Source: GCA-2712985 sp964515905 (GTDB lineage: Bacteria > Pseudomonadota > Alphaproteobacteria > UBA7887). From it: 64,000 nt of DNA. A program made the translations under genes and the position numbers. The notes beneath the pieces were generated by a model that did not search any database, had not been told where the DNA came from, and saw nothing but the letters and a program-made list of their open reading frames with translations. The stretch is taken from contig CAZEWK010000024.1 of the NCBI GenBank assembly GCA_964515905.1, forward strand, positions 1-64,000, given 5' to 3'. This document shows positions 26,394 to 35,806 of the stretch, piece after piece; position 1 is the first letter of the stretch; the number at the start of each line of letters is the position of its first letter.

Positions 26394-27764
26394 TCACCGT
26401 TTGGTCCACTTTATCCCCTGAAAGGCAGTTCCGGCAAGCGCTTGTCTTGGCCTAAATTGAGTCAGAAACACCATACTATCTGATCCGGATTGATTAGACC
26501 TCTTATAATTTAAGTGGGGTACCCAAACTAAACCGTCAAGATCCCAGAGTGCCGGTAGACTGTATTTAACAACCAAGGGGAGCTCTTGTGCAAAGCTTCC
26601 CTTGAGCCTTTGTTTCACGTCAACCCAACCGGTTTCACCCAATTGGCGCACCTCATATGCATACTTGCTCATAAGGAAAGGAAATTCCAACGTTACCATA
26701 AACCTGTGGTCCCAGTACTTGGCTTGCCCGGAGGAAATTGCCAGACGTTGACTTGCGGCCTTTGGCTCCCGGCAGAAAAGCAGTTCATCCCTATGTTCCT
26801 TTATGCAACAACCCCCTAATGTCCGTCCATGCAGTTGATCATTCTCTCTTATTTTTTCGTACAGTAAACTGACGCTTTTCTTTCTTGGCCCATATTCGTT
26901 TCCGCTTATACACATCAATATTTGTGTGAGACACCGCCGCCCAACTTTTACTGAAATCTTCTTAAAGGAGCTTTTATCTATTACACAAAACCCGGCCGGA
27001 TGAATCTGTAATGCAGAACCCAACAATCGAGCCGCCTCTACATCAGTCTTAGAGCGCTCACATGCATATTCATCGGCTAGTTCAGAGATTTGCGCAACCC
27101 GAGATTCTGCCTTTGGCGTTTGAGCAATGGCACGTCGGACACGAGTGCGTGCATACCTTCCATCATCATTGGAAGGATCATCAATCCACTTCTGCCCAGT
27201 AGATTGAAGAGTGGCTTTAAGCCGTTGCTGTGGCACGCTCAGCAATGGACGCAAAATGCGAACATGATTCCTTTCCCAAACACGCGGCATACAGGCCAAA
27301 CCATCTGGCCCGCTACCGCGCCCTTTCCTAAGCAGGAGTGTCTCCGCCTGATCATTCTGATGATGCGCCACGGCCAAATGCAAAATAGAATTTTTCTGAC
27401 ACCAACTTGTCAATAACTCGTAGCGCGCCTTACGTGCGGCCGCCTGCCGACCCGTCTTAGGTTTCGGGTCTTTCCAGACCAAAGTATGATTTTCGATGTC
27501 ATAAGGCTCGAGCCATGTGACAACTTGTTTGATCTCTTTTTGTGACTCAGAACGCATCCCATGATCTACCATCAAAGCGACAGGACGCCCTCCCTTGCGG
27601 CGCAACCAACGATCTAGGAGCAATAGCAAACAAAGGCTATCTGCCCCGCCAGATAGGCCAACTGCAACCACTGGATTGGCTTCAAAGAGCCCAAAACCAC
27701 TAATTAGTTCGTCAAATTCACTCTCGGCAATTGGGTTCAATATCTCTACATTACATGTTAACAA
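26394..27764 (-). CDS. tilS: tRNA(Ile)-lysidine synthase
   Basis: A 456-aa enzyme that converts C34 of tRNA-Ile2 to lysidine so that AUA is read as isoleucine. The N-terminal PP-loop ATPase motif is GLSGGADSLCLL (residues about 36-47), followed by the conserved VDHGMR and HHQNDQAETLLLR blocks and the LRPLLSVPQQRLKATLQ segment. The C-terminal domain is divergent. The only plausible start is a TTG immediately after the cpoB stop codon, so expression is likely coupled to cpoB. ftsH follows after 80 bp. Confidence 0.93.
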   Translation of the reverse strand: MLTCNVEILNPIAESEFDELISGFGLFEANPVVAVGLSGGADSLCLLLLLDRWLRRKGGRPVALMVDHGMRSESQKEIKQVVTWLEPYDIENHTLVWKDPKPKTGRQAAARKARYELLTSWCQKNSILHLAVAHHQNDQAETLLLRKGRGSGPDGLACMPRVWERNHVRILRPLLSVPQQRLKATLQSTGQKWIDDPSNDDGRYARTRVRRAIAQTPKAESRVAQISELADEYACERSKTDVEAARLLGSALQIHPAGFCVIDKSSFKKISVKVGRRCLTQILMCISGNEYGPRKKSVSLLYEKIRENDQLHGRTLGGCCIKEHRDELLFCREPKAASQRLAISSGQAKYWDHRFMVTLEFPFLMSKYAYEVRQLGETGWVDVKQRLKGSFAQELPLVVKYSLPALWDLDGLVWVPHLNYKRSNQSGSDSMVFLTQFRPRQALAGTAFQGIKWTKR

Positions 27765-28856
27765 TCACTGGCAACCCGCCTTAGCACGTTCTTGCTCGAG
27801 TCTGCTTAGTATCACCACTGGTGCATCAGTGTGATCGAGCTTTAATTTAGCAAAAGTGTGGCACGCCTCCGCCGTTTTTTCCATCCCCCGAAAGGAAATA
27901 CCAAGCTTTAAAAGATTATCTGGGGCTTTTGCACCGGAGGGAAACTTTTTATAGCCACGTGCGAAAGCGATCGCAGCCTGATCATAATCGTTGCGTACAT
28001 AGAATGTTTCACCCAGCCAGTAAAAAGCGTTTCCAGCCAATTCATGCTCCGGATAGGCCTCAATAAAATTAAGTAACGCTCGTTCGGCGCCGGCGTAATC
28101 CGCTCGTCGAAGCAACTGATACGCCGCATCATATGATGACTCTGGATCAGTCGATTTTACTTCGTCATCGGGTGGTGCAGGTGCCGCTGACTGTCCATCT
28201 TTGTCTGCAAAGCGGTTTAATTCACCGTCCGCAGAAATTTCACCCAATACTCTCATTGTCTCGTACTGCTCAGTATTCGGGTCCTGCTCAACCGTCACCT
28301 GTCCGTTTCCAGCGGCATCTTCGCGCACTCCAACATCATAAGAATCTATTTCCTGAGGGTTAATAGCCTCTGGCGGTAAAGAATCGATGTTTGATATTGC
28401 CGCCATATCGTTTTCGACTTTCTCGAAACGGTCCATTATCTCTGCCGAAAACCTTGTAATTTCGTCAAGTGCCAAGTCAACACTATGCTGTGCTTCCTCT
28501 ATTTGACCTGTGAGCGCCCGCAACTGTTGAGCTAACTCGTTTAACCGCACCTCCTGGTCGGCCAAACCAGTATACAGTGGGTCAGTCGTCTGGACAGAAG
28601 GAACTGCTAGGCTTGACCCATCCCCATTTGCCAATCTTTTTTGGAGGCCAGATATATCTAAGTCCAACCGATCTAAACGGTGGATTATAGCTTCCAGAGT
28701 TCTATCCTGGGCAAACCCCTGAGACATAGGCACTAGAGGCAGCACACTTACAATGAATGCCGCTAATACCAGCCGATGGATAGAAATTGTGCAACCGCAA
28801 TTTCGATACAAATGATCTTCCCTAATATTATTTTTGTAGACTGATCGCGTCGCCAC
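27765..28856 (-). CDS. cpoB: Tol-Pal-associated periplasmic coordinator CpoB
   Basis: A 363-aa periplasmic protein (old name YbgF). A signal sequence (VLAAFIVSVLPLVPMSQGFA) is followed by a coiled-coil trimerisation part (RLDRLDLDISGLQKRL and further heptads to about residue 160), an acidic low-complexity linker, and C-terminal TPR repeats from about residue 240 (YDAAYQLLRRADYAGAERALLNF, AFYWLGETFYVRNDYDQAAIAF). CpoB links peptidoglycan synthesis to Tol-Pal during constriction. It starts with GTG and lies downstream of pal after a 178-bp gap, larger than others in the operon. Confidence 0.9.
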   Translation of the reverse strand: MATRSVYKNNIREDHLYRNCGCTISIHRLVLAAFIVSVLPLVPMSQGFAQDRTLEAIIHRLDRLDLDISGLQKRLANGDGSSLAVPSVQTTDPLYTGLADQEVRLNELAQQLRALTGQIEEAQHSVDLALDEITRFSAEIMDRFEKVENDMAAISNIDSLPPEAINPQEIDSYDVGVREDAAGNGQVTVEQDPNTEQYETMRVLGEISADGELNRFADKDGQSAAPAPPDDEVKSTDPESSYDAAYQLLRRADYAGAERALLNFIEAYPEHELAGNAFYWLGETFYVRNDYDQAAIAFARGYKKFPSGAKAPDNLLKLGISFRGMEKTAEACHTFAKLKLDHTDAPVVILSRLEQERAKAGCQ

Positions 28857-28952
28857 TGCACATTAAAGAAGAACTGGTTAGTGGCGCCAACTTCAAAGCA
28901 AACTATCTAACGCAAAATTGTGGCAAAAATATGAGGTGCTTGTATCAGGAGA

Positions 28953-28968
28953 GTATTGGGCCCAATAC
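28953..28968. promoter_or_regulatory. perfect 16-bp palindrome between pal and cpoB
   Basis: GTATTGGGCCCAATAC is a perfect palindrome with no spacer. It lies in the 178-bp gap between pal and cpoB, about 97 bp before the cpoB start. It is a candidate repressor site or RNA-processing hairpin. Confidence 0.4.
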
Positions 28969-29034
28969 AGCCCTCGACGCCGCCAGGTCGCCGACATCAG
29001 CAACAGAGCCAAATAACTACACCACAATCAGCAG

Positions 29035-29580
29035 CTAGTTGACTCCGGATACACCTACACGATTTTGCGCCCAAGCGGCTTCATTATGGCCCAGAACTAT
29101 GGGTCGTTCTTTGCCGTAAGAGATAGTTGAAATACGAGTTGGGTGAATGCCTAACGAAATCAGATAATTTCGAGCAGCGTTAGCACGCCTCTCACCCAAG
29201 GCCAAGTTGTACTCCCGGGTTCCGCGCTCATCACAGTGACCGGAAATTGTGAGAGTGAGTTCAGGGTTTTGTCTTAAAAATTCAGCTTGACGTCGCAGTG
29301 TTTCCTCACCGTCAGGGCGCACCACCGACTGGTCAAAGTCAAAAAACACCCGATCTCCAACCTCTTGCACCAGTATATCCTGCAATGACATTGCAGGATC
29401 AACGGCAGCCGTTTGAGTCCGTGCTGCGTCGTTGCCGGCTGCCCCATCACCAGATGAGACTGCTTCACTTCCACCTGCTCCCGCGCCGCCACCAGCACCG
29501 TCAGCAGTTTCTTCCTGTGCCGTTTCACACGCAGCAACAAAAAGTAGTATTCCACCCAAGGCGAGTAATTTAGACCACAT
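29035..29580 (-). CDS. pal: peptidoglycan-associated lipoprotein Pal
   Basis: A 181-aa outer-membrane lipoprotein. The signal peptide ends in a lipobox FVAAC, with Cys18 the lipidated residue, followed by a Gly/Ala/Ser-rich linker. The OmpA-like domain begins near residue 75 (VFFDFDQSVVRPDG) and carries SGHCDERGTREYN and ALGERRANAARNYL, the residues that bind diaminopimelate in peptidoglycan. It anchors the outer membrane to the wall and works with TolB, both encoded in this operon. Confidence 0.95.
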   Translation of the reverse strand: MWSKLLALGGILLFVAACETAQEETADGAGGGAGAGGSEAVSSGDGAAGNDAARTQTAAVDPAMSLQDILVQEVGDRVFFDFDQSVVRPDGEETLRRQAEFLRQNPELTLTISGHCDERGTREYNLALGERRANAARNYLISLGIHPTRISTISYGKERPIVLGHNEAAWAQNRVGVSGVN

Positions 29581-29718
29581 CGAGTCTTACCTCCTCACTA
29601 TCCCCGTCTGATACAGGGGCTAATGCACAGTTGCCCTTCAGGAACTGAATCATCCTTGTAATACAACATGTTTCGCAATGGATCAATTCAGGCTGCGCAC
29701 GATGTTAATTTGAAAATC

Positions 29719-31089
29719 TCAAGGAATCAAGGGCGACCATGCGGGATCGGATGCTTCCATTGGAGTAATTATCTGTCGTTGGTTTGTACCCAAGATATCG
29801 ACGCTGTAAAGTTTAACGTCAGCACCGGGCCTTTCTTGCCCAAAAAACATCAGAACTCGGCCGTTTGGTGCCCAGGTTGGCCCTTCTGCAAGAAAGCCTA
29901 ACTTAGCTATTCGACGCGAGTCTTTGCCATCCGGCCGCATGACACCTATCGTAAATTGATTTTTATAAATATTTGTGAATGCAATCCAATCACCGCGAGG
30001 TGACCATACCGGGGTCCCATTTCTACCGTCACCCCAACTGATACGAGCCTCCTTACCTCCAGGTATTGCATCCATAACATAAATTTGTTGTCCTCCTGAT
30101 CGGTCCGACTCAAAAGCGATTTGTGTTCCATCCGGCGAGTAAGAAGGCGCCGTCTCGATCGCTGGGTTACTAGTTAATTTTTCTACAATCCTAGTTCCAA
30201 GATCCATAACATAGATATCTGAGTTGCCATTGGGTGCCATGGACATTATTACCTTCTTGCCATCAGGGGAGAAACGTGGCGCTATGGTCATTGTAGGAAA
30301 ATCGCCCAATACTTCTTGTTTCCCCGTATCAATGTTATAGATGTAGACCCTTGGCTTTTCCTGAAAATACGACAAATAGGTGATCTCTTGCAAAGTGGGA
30401 GAGAACCTCGGAGTAAGCACTAGGTATTTGCCGTCAGTTAGAAAACGATGATTCTCGCCATCTTGGTCCATTAATGCCAAACGCTTCACTCGTTTATCGG
30501 GTGGGCCCGACTCTGCAATATAAACTACTCGTGTATCAAAATAACCAGTTTCCCCAGTTACGCGCTCATAAATTTGATCAGATACCAAGTGGGCTATCCG
30601 GCGCCAGTTTTTTTGTGGGGTTGACAAAGACAGTCCAACTAAATGTTCTCCTGCGAAAACATCCCATAGCCGGAACTCTACCCTCACCTGCCCATCCTCT
30701 TGAAATTTTACCTTTCCTACCACCAAAAACTGAGCATTAATTTGACGCCAGTCAATGAATCGTGGGGTAAGCTGCAGTTCCTCTGGCGTCTGCTGAAAAG
30801 CAGCGGAGTCAAGAGCTCTAAACAAGCCCGACCGTTCCAAATTGTGGCGTATAACGTCGGAAAGATTTACACCCAAATCAACTTCGTCAGATGCCACACC
30901 ATAAAATTGTGTTACTGCTATGGGAAGAGGCTCAACAACACCTCGTGTAATTTCAACTTCCGTCACAGCGTTTGATGGATTTACCAACAAAAATCCGAGG
31001 CAAAGCAAAAAACTCATAGCCCCACTGGCATATTGGAGAATGCCCCTTTTCATCACTCGGTAAATATACCTCACATTAATTCTCCGCAT
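29719..31089 (-). CDS. tolB: Tol-Pal system beta-propeller protein TolB
   Basis: A 456-aa periplasmic protein. A signal sequence (residues about 13-40) precedes an N-terminal domain that binds TolA and a six-bladed propeller with repeats such as APRFSPDGKKVIMS, APSYSPDGTQIAFES and TPVWSPRGDWIAFT that bind Pal. The start at 31089 overlaps the tolA stop as ATGA and has AAGGAA upstream in tolA; a Met at 31053 would also leave an intact signal peptide. It is the shuttle between TolA and Pal in outer-membrane constriction. Confidence 0.95.
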   Translation of the reverse strand: MRRINVRYIYRVMKRGILQYASGAMSFLLCLGFLLVNPSNAVTEVEITRGVVEPLPIAVTQFYGVASDEVDLGVNLSDVIRHNLERSGLFRALDSAAFQQTPEELQLTPRFIDWRQINAQFLVVGKVKFQEDGQVRVEFRLWDVFAGEHLVGLSLSTPQKNWRRIAHLVSDQIYERVTGETGYFDTRVVYIAESGPPDKRVKRLALMDQDGENHRFLTDGKYLVLTPRFSPTLQEITYLSYFQEKPRVYIYNIDTGKQEVLGDFPTMTIAPRFSPDGKKVIMSMAPNGNSDIYVMDLGTRIVEKLTSNPAIETAPSYSPDGTQIAFESDRSGGQQIYVMDAIPGGKEARISWGDGRNGTPVWSPRGDWIAFTNIYKNQFTIGVMRPDGKDSRRIAKLGFLAEGPTWAPNGRVLMFFGQERPGADVKLYSVDILGTNQRQIITPMEASDPAWSPLIP

Positions 31090-31958
31090 CAGCCAAACAT
31101 TTCCTTCGGATCAAAATTAATTTTCATATCACGCCATAAATGATACTTACTAGGTGATAGGTTTTTTATTTGGCCCGTCTTTAAAACAGCTCTCACCGCA
31201 CTCTCAGCCATAGCACGAAAAAATGGGTCTTTCGCCATTTGACGATTGTCCAGCACCGAGACATCCAACACCTGCCCATCAGGCCCCAGCTTTATTCGCA
31301 GAGCAACCTGCATATTGTGTACGTTTCTGCCACCAGCCGGCAAGTTCCAATTCCTCTGTATTTGGTAACGGATATTATCCAGTTCAGTCATGCTAAGTGG
31401 AATGTTGGATTTTGTTTCTTTATCTGCCATGGCTAGTACCTGCTCAAGCGGATCCTGAGCAAGTTTTTTAGGTTCAGGTTTTTCCTTATCTGGACTTTGT
31501 TCCCGGTTAATCTCCAAATCCTCTATACTCTTTAAAACCGACGCAAATGGATCAGGCCTAAGTGGTTTGTCGACTGGTGTTTTGACATAATCTGGAACTA
31601 TCGTTTCTTTAATAACTTCTGTTTCCTGCCTTTGAGCGGCTGCACTAACAGGCTTACTAGGTGGCAGTTGCATATTCAAAGGCGCTGAAACCTTCTCTGA
31701 TAGATTGGCCGTCGAAGAAGAAGTAGGAGGAGGAGGTGGTGGTGGTGGCAGTTCACTCCGGACATCTTCTATGTCGGTATCTCTAGTTTTTTGAGCCACC
31801 TCATTGGGAAGGTTCCTGTTTTCATCGACTGCGACCAACTCGACCACAACAACTTGCTCCCTCACTTGTTCCTCGCGGCTGAGGTGCGGCAACCCAATGT
31901 ATAACAGCACCATGGCCAGTCCATGGACTATTGCTGAGATAACAACAGGCCCACCCAT
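31089..31958 (-). CDS. tolA: Tol-Pal system protein TolA
   Basis: A 289-aa protein that spans the periplasm from an N-terminal membrane helix (residues about 5-22, VVISAIVHGLAMVLLYIG). The middle is a charged, proline-rich stalk with a run of seven prolines near residue 72. The C-terminal TolA domain has NIRYQIQRNWNLPAG and VALRIKLGPDGQVLDVSVLDN. It transmits the TolQR proton-driven movement to TolB and Pal. The length is short compared with the 420-aa E. coli protein, which is usual in alphaproteobacteria. Confidence 0.9.
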   Translation of the reverse strand: MGGPVVISAIVHGLAMVLLYIGLPHLSREEQVREQVVVVELVAVDENRNLPNEVAQKTRDTDIEDVRSELPPPPPPPPTSSSTANLSEKVSAPLNMQLPPSKPVSAAAQRQETEVIKETIVPDYVKTPVDKPLRPDPFASVLKSIEDLEINREQSPDKEKPEPKKLAQDPLEQVLAMADKETKSNIPLSMTELDNIRYQIQRNWNLPAGGRNVHNMQVALRIKLGPDGQVLDVSVLDNRQMAKDPFFRAMAESAVRAVLKTGQIKNLSPSKYHLWRDMKINFDPKEMFG

Positions 31959-31960
31959 GA

Positions 31961-32410
31961 CTATTCTCTAGTTTCTGCAGTTACTGGCATTTTGGTTATC
32001 AGCGCTACTTTAGTAAAGCCAGCACCGTTAATAGAGCTCATTACTGCCATAACTGACCCGTAATCAATTGATCTGTCCCCCCGTACAAATATTCGAACGC
32101 TCGGATTTTCACCTGTAATAGCCTGCAGCCTGGGGACTAAATCCGAAAGACTAATCTCGGTTTCCTGCAAAAATATTTTGCCGCTCTCAGATATCGACAC
32201 AGTAAGTGGCTCATCGCTCCCCTTTAAAACATCAGCTTCCGCTCGAGGCAAATCTACCTTAACCCCAACTGTTAGTAAGGGCGCCGTGACCATAAAAACA
32301 ACTAACAATACCAACATTACATCTACGAATGGCGTTACATTTATTTCGGCCATCGGTTGGTAACGTCGTTTGACCACAGTGCTATTCTGCGAGATGCTGA
32401 CACCAGTCAT
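31961..32410 (-). CDS. tolR: Tol-Pal system protein TolR
   Basis: A 149-aa ExbD/TolR-family protein with one N-terminal membrane helix, NVTPFVDVMLVLLVVFMVTAPLL, that carries the essential proton-binding Asp in PFVDVMLVLLV. A periplasmic domain follows. With TolQ it forms the proton channel that powers TolA. It overlaps the tolQ stop by 1 bp and is separated from tolA by 2 bp. Confidence 0.95.
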   Translation of the reverse strand: MTGVSISQNSTVVKRRYQPMAEINVTPFVDVMLVLLVVFMVTAPLLTVGVKVDLPRAEADVLKGSDEPLTVSISESGKIFLQETEISLSDLVPRLQAITGENPSVRIFVRGDRSIDYGSVMAVMSSINGAGFTKVALITKMPVTAETRE

Positions 32411-33141
32411 TATTTTACGCCCTCGCCCAATTGACGAGACAACAAAGCAGTAAACTCTCCAGCAAAACTTTCTAATCGGCTGGCATAGCGACCCAAATCG
32501 CTGGACAATTTGTTATAAGCCACAACGGCTGGAATGGCTGCCACTAATCCAAGGGCGGTTGCTAGCAATGCCTCGGCAATCCCCGGCGCAACAACAGCAA
32601 GGGACGTGTTTTTGGTCATTGCAATTGCTTGGAAGCTATTCATGATGCCCCAAACCGTTCCGAACAGCCCGACAAAGGGTGCTGTGGACCCCACTGTTGC
32701 TAAAAAACCCATGTGTCGCTCTAAAGATTCCATTTCGCGTGCCAGGGTAACGTTCATAACGCGGTCTATACGACTTTGAAGATTAGAATGTGCCGAGCCA
32801 TCTTGTTGGCTGAAACCACGTTTTGTTGCATGTGTCCATTCTCTCATTGCAACAACAAAAAGAGCCGCCAAAGGGTGCTCCGGAGTATCCCCTACACGCC
32901 CATACAGCTCTTCAAGGGAGCCCCCAGACCAGAATGCTTCCTCAAACTCTTCCGCTTGCTGGCGCAAACGCCTAAAATATTTAACCTTGTCAAAAATAAT
33001 TGCCCAACACCAAATTGACGAGACCGCCAATCCAATCATTACCACTTGGACAACTAAATCAGCTTGTGCAACTAAGCTCCAAATTGATAAGTCTGCTGAA
33101 GACACCATCTCTTCTATAGATACCGATTCAGTAGTTGCCAT
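32410..33141 (-). CDS. tolQ: Tol-Pal system protein TolQ
   Basis: A 243-aa MotA/TolQ/ExbB proton-channel protein with three membrane helices: near residue 30 (VVQVVMIGLAVSSIWCWAIIF), near 130 (FLATVGSTAPFVGLFGTVWGIM) and near 165 (IAEALLATALGLVAAIPAVVAYN). The large cytoplasmic loop lies between the first two. The ATG at 33141 has AAGGGG about 9 bp before it and directly follows the ybgC stop; an upstream ATG would overlap ybgC. It forms a 5:2 complex with TolR in related systems. Confidence 0.95.
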   Translation of the reverse strand: MATTESVSIEEMVSSADLSIWSLVAQADLVVQVVMIGLAVSSIWCWAIIFDKVKYFRRLRQQAEEFEEAFWSGGSLEELYGRVGDTPEHPLAALFVVAMREWTHATKRGFSQQDGSAHSNLQSRIDRVMNVTLAREMESLERHMGFLATVGSTAPFVGLFGTVWGIMNSFQAIAMTKNTSLAVVAPGIAEALLATALGLVAAIPAVVAYNKLSSDLGRYASRLESFAGEFTALLSRQLGEGVK

Positions 33142-33142
33142 T

Positions 33143-33574
33143 CTAGCGGGCCCCTTGTCCATATGTTAAATAAGGCCGAAGCGATGTTTCCAGTTCTGGC
33201 GGCAACCGTTTTGGACTCCCATGTGTGTCAACACATGCAATACGTGATTTTATAGAAGCTAGAGTATTTCCCAACCGACCTATTATTTGCATCACGATCA
33301 TACTAGCCGCCCTGATTCCCAAAATTTTAGTGTGCACTTCAATCACATCATCAAGTCGGGCTGATGATAAGTACTCAATTGAGCAATTACGAACAAGAAA
33401 TCTCAGCCCTGTTTTCTTTAGTATCAAACTTTGTTCCAATCCCGCCGAACGCAACATCTCTGTCCTACCACGTTCTGCAAATTTGAAGTAGTTTGCATAA
33501 TAAACTATGCCTGCCGCATCAGTATCCTCATAGTAGACTCGCAGTCGTAGCACGTGTGTTTTTGCTTCGCCCAT
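33143..33574 (-). CDS. ybgC: Tol-Pal-associated acyl-CoA thioesterase
   Basis: A 143-aa hot-dog-fold thioesterase. The active-site block YYEDTDAAGIVYYANYFKF with its Asp is near residue 14, typical of the 4-hydroxybenzoyl-CoA thioesterase subgroup. In other bacteria YbgC hydrolyses short acyl-CoAs or interacts with phospholipid-synthesis enzymes. It is the first gene of the tol part of the superoperon and lies between ruvB and tolQ without gaps. Confidence 0.93.
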   Translation of the reverse strand: MGEAKTHVLRLRVYYEDTDAAGIVYYANYFKFAERGRTEMLRSAGLEQSLILKKTGLRFLVRNCSIEYLSSARLDDVIEVHTKILGIRAASMIVMQIIGRLGNTLASIKSRIACVDTHGSPKRLPPELETSLRPYLTYGQGAR

Positions 33575-34684
33575 TTATTCTTCTCTATTCGCACTCACTT
33601 TAATCATATTATCCATGTTAGTTTGACCATCAAAGGGATCCTCGACAGAAGCCGGCCTCACATTTTCCATCTCTTGAGGCCTCAAGCCCTTCATGTGATT
33701 GAATGCTTCCATTGTAGTCATTCGGCCTCGTGGCGTGCGCTGGATATATCCCTGCTGGATCAAGTAAGGCTCAATCACGTCTTCTAGGGTATCCCGCTCC
33801 TCCGAAAGTGCCGCAGACAAAGTTTCGACACCAACCGGTCCCCCACCAAAAGAGCGCAAGATGCATAGCAAATATTTATGGTCCATTTCATCTAGACCTT
33901 TCGAATCAACCGCCAGATGCATCAACGCCTTATTGGCAACCTCCTTGTCAATCTCCTCATTTTGAGCAACTAACGCAAAATCACGAACCCGCCGCAACAA
34001 ACGTCCTGCGATCCGAGGAGTCCCACGCGAACGGCCCGCTATTTCGATGGCTCCTTCTTCGGTCAAACTAACCTTCAGTCGTTCCGCAGAACCGCATATG
34101 ATTTCCTTTAATTGGCCTGTTGTATAATAATTAAGCCTACTAGGTATACCAAAACGGTCGTGCAGCGGCGTAGTTAGCAAACCGGCCCTCGTAGTAGCCC
34201 CAATCAAAGTGAAATGCGATAAGTTTAGCCTTACCGACCTTGCCGCAGGACCTTCTCCTATCATTAAATCAAGCTGAAAGTCTTCCATCGCCGGATAGAG
34301 TATTTCCTCAACCTGTGACGGAAGTCGATGAATTTCGTCAACAAATAAGACATCTCTTGGTTCCAGGTTAGTCAACAATGCTGCGAGATCCCCAGGACGA
34401 GAAATGACAGGACCGGAAGTCATACGAAAACCAACACCTAATTCGCGAGCAATAATTTGTGCGAGAGTGGTTTTGCCTAGGCCAGGTGGCCCAGATAAAA
34501 GAACATGATCTAAAGCGGAGGACCGCTGACGGGCTGACTCTATAAAGGTCTTCAAGTTCGAGCAAAGCGCAGACTGCCCAACAAATTCGCCAAAAGTCTG
34601 TGGTCGGCGGTGTTCCTCGCTGGCTACCTCGTTATCAAATTGGTTGACTGACACGTTTCGTTTATCCGGTTCGTGACTATTCAT
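33575..34684 (-). CDS. ruvB: Holliday junction branch-migration ATPase RuvB
   Basis: A 369-aa hexameric AAA+ motor that drives branch migration. Walker A is GPPGLGKTTLAQ, Walker B is DVLFVDEIHRLP, sensor 1 is LIGATTRAGLLTTPLHDRFG, and the arginine finger/sensor 2 region is GTPRIAGRLLRRVRD. The C-terminal winged helix binds DNA (YLIQQGYIQRTPRGR). It starts within the last bases of ruvA and lies directly upstream of ybgC. Confidence 0.97.
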   Translation of the reverse strand: MNSHEPDKRNVSVNQFDNEVASEEHRRPQTFGEFVGQSALCSNLKTFIESARQRSSALDHVLLSGPPGLGKTTLAQIIARELGVGFRMTSGPVISRPGDLAALLTNLEPRDVLFVDEIHRLPSQVEEILYPAMEDFQLDLMIGEGPAARSVRLNLSHFTLIGATTRAGLLTTPLHDRFGIPSRLNYYTTGQLKEIICGSAERLKVSLTEEGAIEIAGRSRGTPRIAGRLLRRVRDFALVAQNEEIDKEVANKALMHLAVDSKGLDEMDHKYLLCILRSFGGGPVGVETLSAALSEERDTLEDVIEPYLIQQGYIQRTPRGRMTTMEAFNHMKGLRPQEMENVRPASVEDPFDGQTNMDNMIKVSANREE

Positions 34685-35288
34685 TGCCCAACTCCTTAAG
34701 ACCAGCTCGAACCAAAGCGGCTAAATCACTATCAACAGGGAGCGCAAGACCGGCAGCACCCACTGCTTTGATGGCCTCAGTCCGTCCATAGCCTAGATTA
34801 ACCAAAACTGAAATGGCGTCTGCTGTTTTGGTTCCATCACTAGGGCCGACAGACATTAAACGTTGTGTGTCCGACGTCATTGGCAATTCACCCACCTTGT
34901 CCTTCAGTTCGGCAAGGATTCTATCCGCAACCTTTGGACCAATTCCGTTAGCACGAGTGAGCGGAGCTCGATCCCGCGCCGCGATTGCTTGACTTAAATC
35001 ATCTGGACCAAGAACCGACAATACTCCCAGTGCTACACGAGCTCCAACTCCCTGAACTGTTTGCAAGAGGGAAAACCAGTCTCTATCAGTCGAAATAGAG
35101 AATCCATAAAGGTGGATATGATCCTCCCGCACATGAGTTTCCACGTATAGCTCTGTTAACTCACCAATATCAGGAAGAGAACGAAGAGTCCGCGCAGGGC
35201 AATAAAGCAAGTAACCGACACCGCTGACGTCGATGATGACCCAATCTTCACCCACCGAATCTATGTGCCCGCGCAGCTTAGCAATCAT
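34677..35288 (-). CDS. ruvA: Holliday junction DNA-binding subunit RuvA
   Basis: A 203-aa protein. Domain I is an OB-fold (MIAKLRGHIDSVGEDWVIIDVSGVGYLLYC), domain II has two HhH motifs (LQTVQGVGARVALGVLS and LTRANGIGPKVADRILAELKDK), and domain III is a short helical RuvB contact (AISVLVNLGYGRTEAIKAV). It targets RuvB to four-way junctions. It overlaps ruvC by 4 bp and ruvB by 8 bp. Confidence 0.97.
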   Translation of the reverse strand: MIAKLRGHIDSVGEDWVIIDVSGVGYLLYCPARTLRSLPDIGELTELYVETHVREDHIHLYGFSISTDRDWFSLLQTVQGVGARVALGVLSVLGPDDLSQAIAARDRAPLTRANGIGPKVADRILAELKDKVGELPMTSDTQRLMSVGPSDGTKTADAISVLVNLGYGRTEAIKAVGAAGLALPVDSDLAALVRAGLKELGNE

Positions 35289-35800
35289 AAGGTAGCCCCA
35301 GCCGTAATAGTCTCTGGATGGATGCTAAGATGGTGCGCATGACAAATGGCAATGGCAAGAGCATCCGAGGCATCGGCACTTTTAGGGTTGGCAGTCGGAA
35401 GCAAATGTTTAACCATTAGCTTTATTTGTTGCTTTGCGGCGCGACCGGTCCCAACGACTGCCAGTTTAACAGTTCGGTTGTGGTATTCTGCTACATCGAG
35501 TCCTGCTAGCGCGGGAGCCAAGAGAACGATTCCCCGGGCCTGACCCAGCTTCAACGTTGAGCTTGGATTAGTATTCACAAAGGTCTCTTCGACTGCTGCC
35601 GAATTAGGATGCCACGTATCAATCACTTGCACTAAGCCACTGTACAAAAATGCCAACCGGTCCGAGAGCGGCATTTTAGGCGATGTATCAACATCACCGC
35701 ACGCGACAAATTGTAAAGAGGACCCATCGGAATCAATCACCCCCCAGCCTGTTTTGCGAAGGCCGGGATCTAACCCGATAAGGCGAATAGTCGAAGACAC
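35285..35800 (-). CDS. ruvC: Holliday junction resolvase RuvC
   Basis: A 171-aa RNase H-fold endonuclease that cuts Holliday junctions symmetrically. Acidic residues of the metal site are visible in LIGLDPGLRKTGWGVID (Asp9 region), AVEETFVN (Glu72-73) and the C-terminal KSADASDALAIAICHAH. The start is GTG. It opens the ruvCAB group, 6 bp after yebC. Confidence 0.96.
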   Translation of the reverse strand: MSSTIRLIGLDPGLRKTGWGVIDSDGSSLQFVACGDVDTSPKMPLSDRLAFLYSGLVQVIDTWHPNSAAVEETFVNTNPSSTLKLGQARGIVLLAPALAGLDVAEYHNRTVKLAVVGTGRAAKQQIKLMVKHLLPTANPKSADASDALAIAICHAHHLSIHPETITAGATL

Positions 35801-35806
35801 AATGAC

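Noticed and set aside
31725..31750. GGAGGAGGT-type repeat as a microsatellite
   Set aside because: It encodes the polyproline run of TolA on the minus strand and is explained by the protein.
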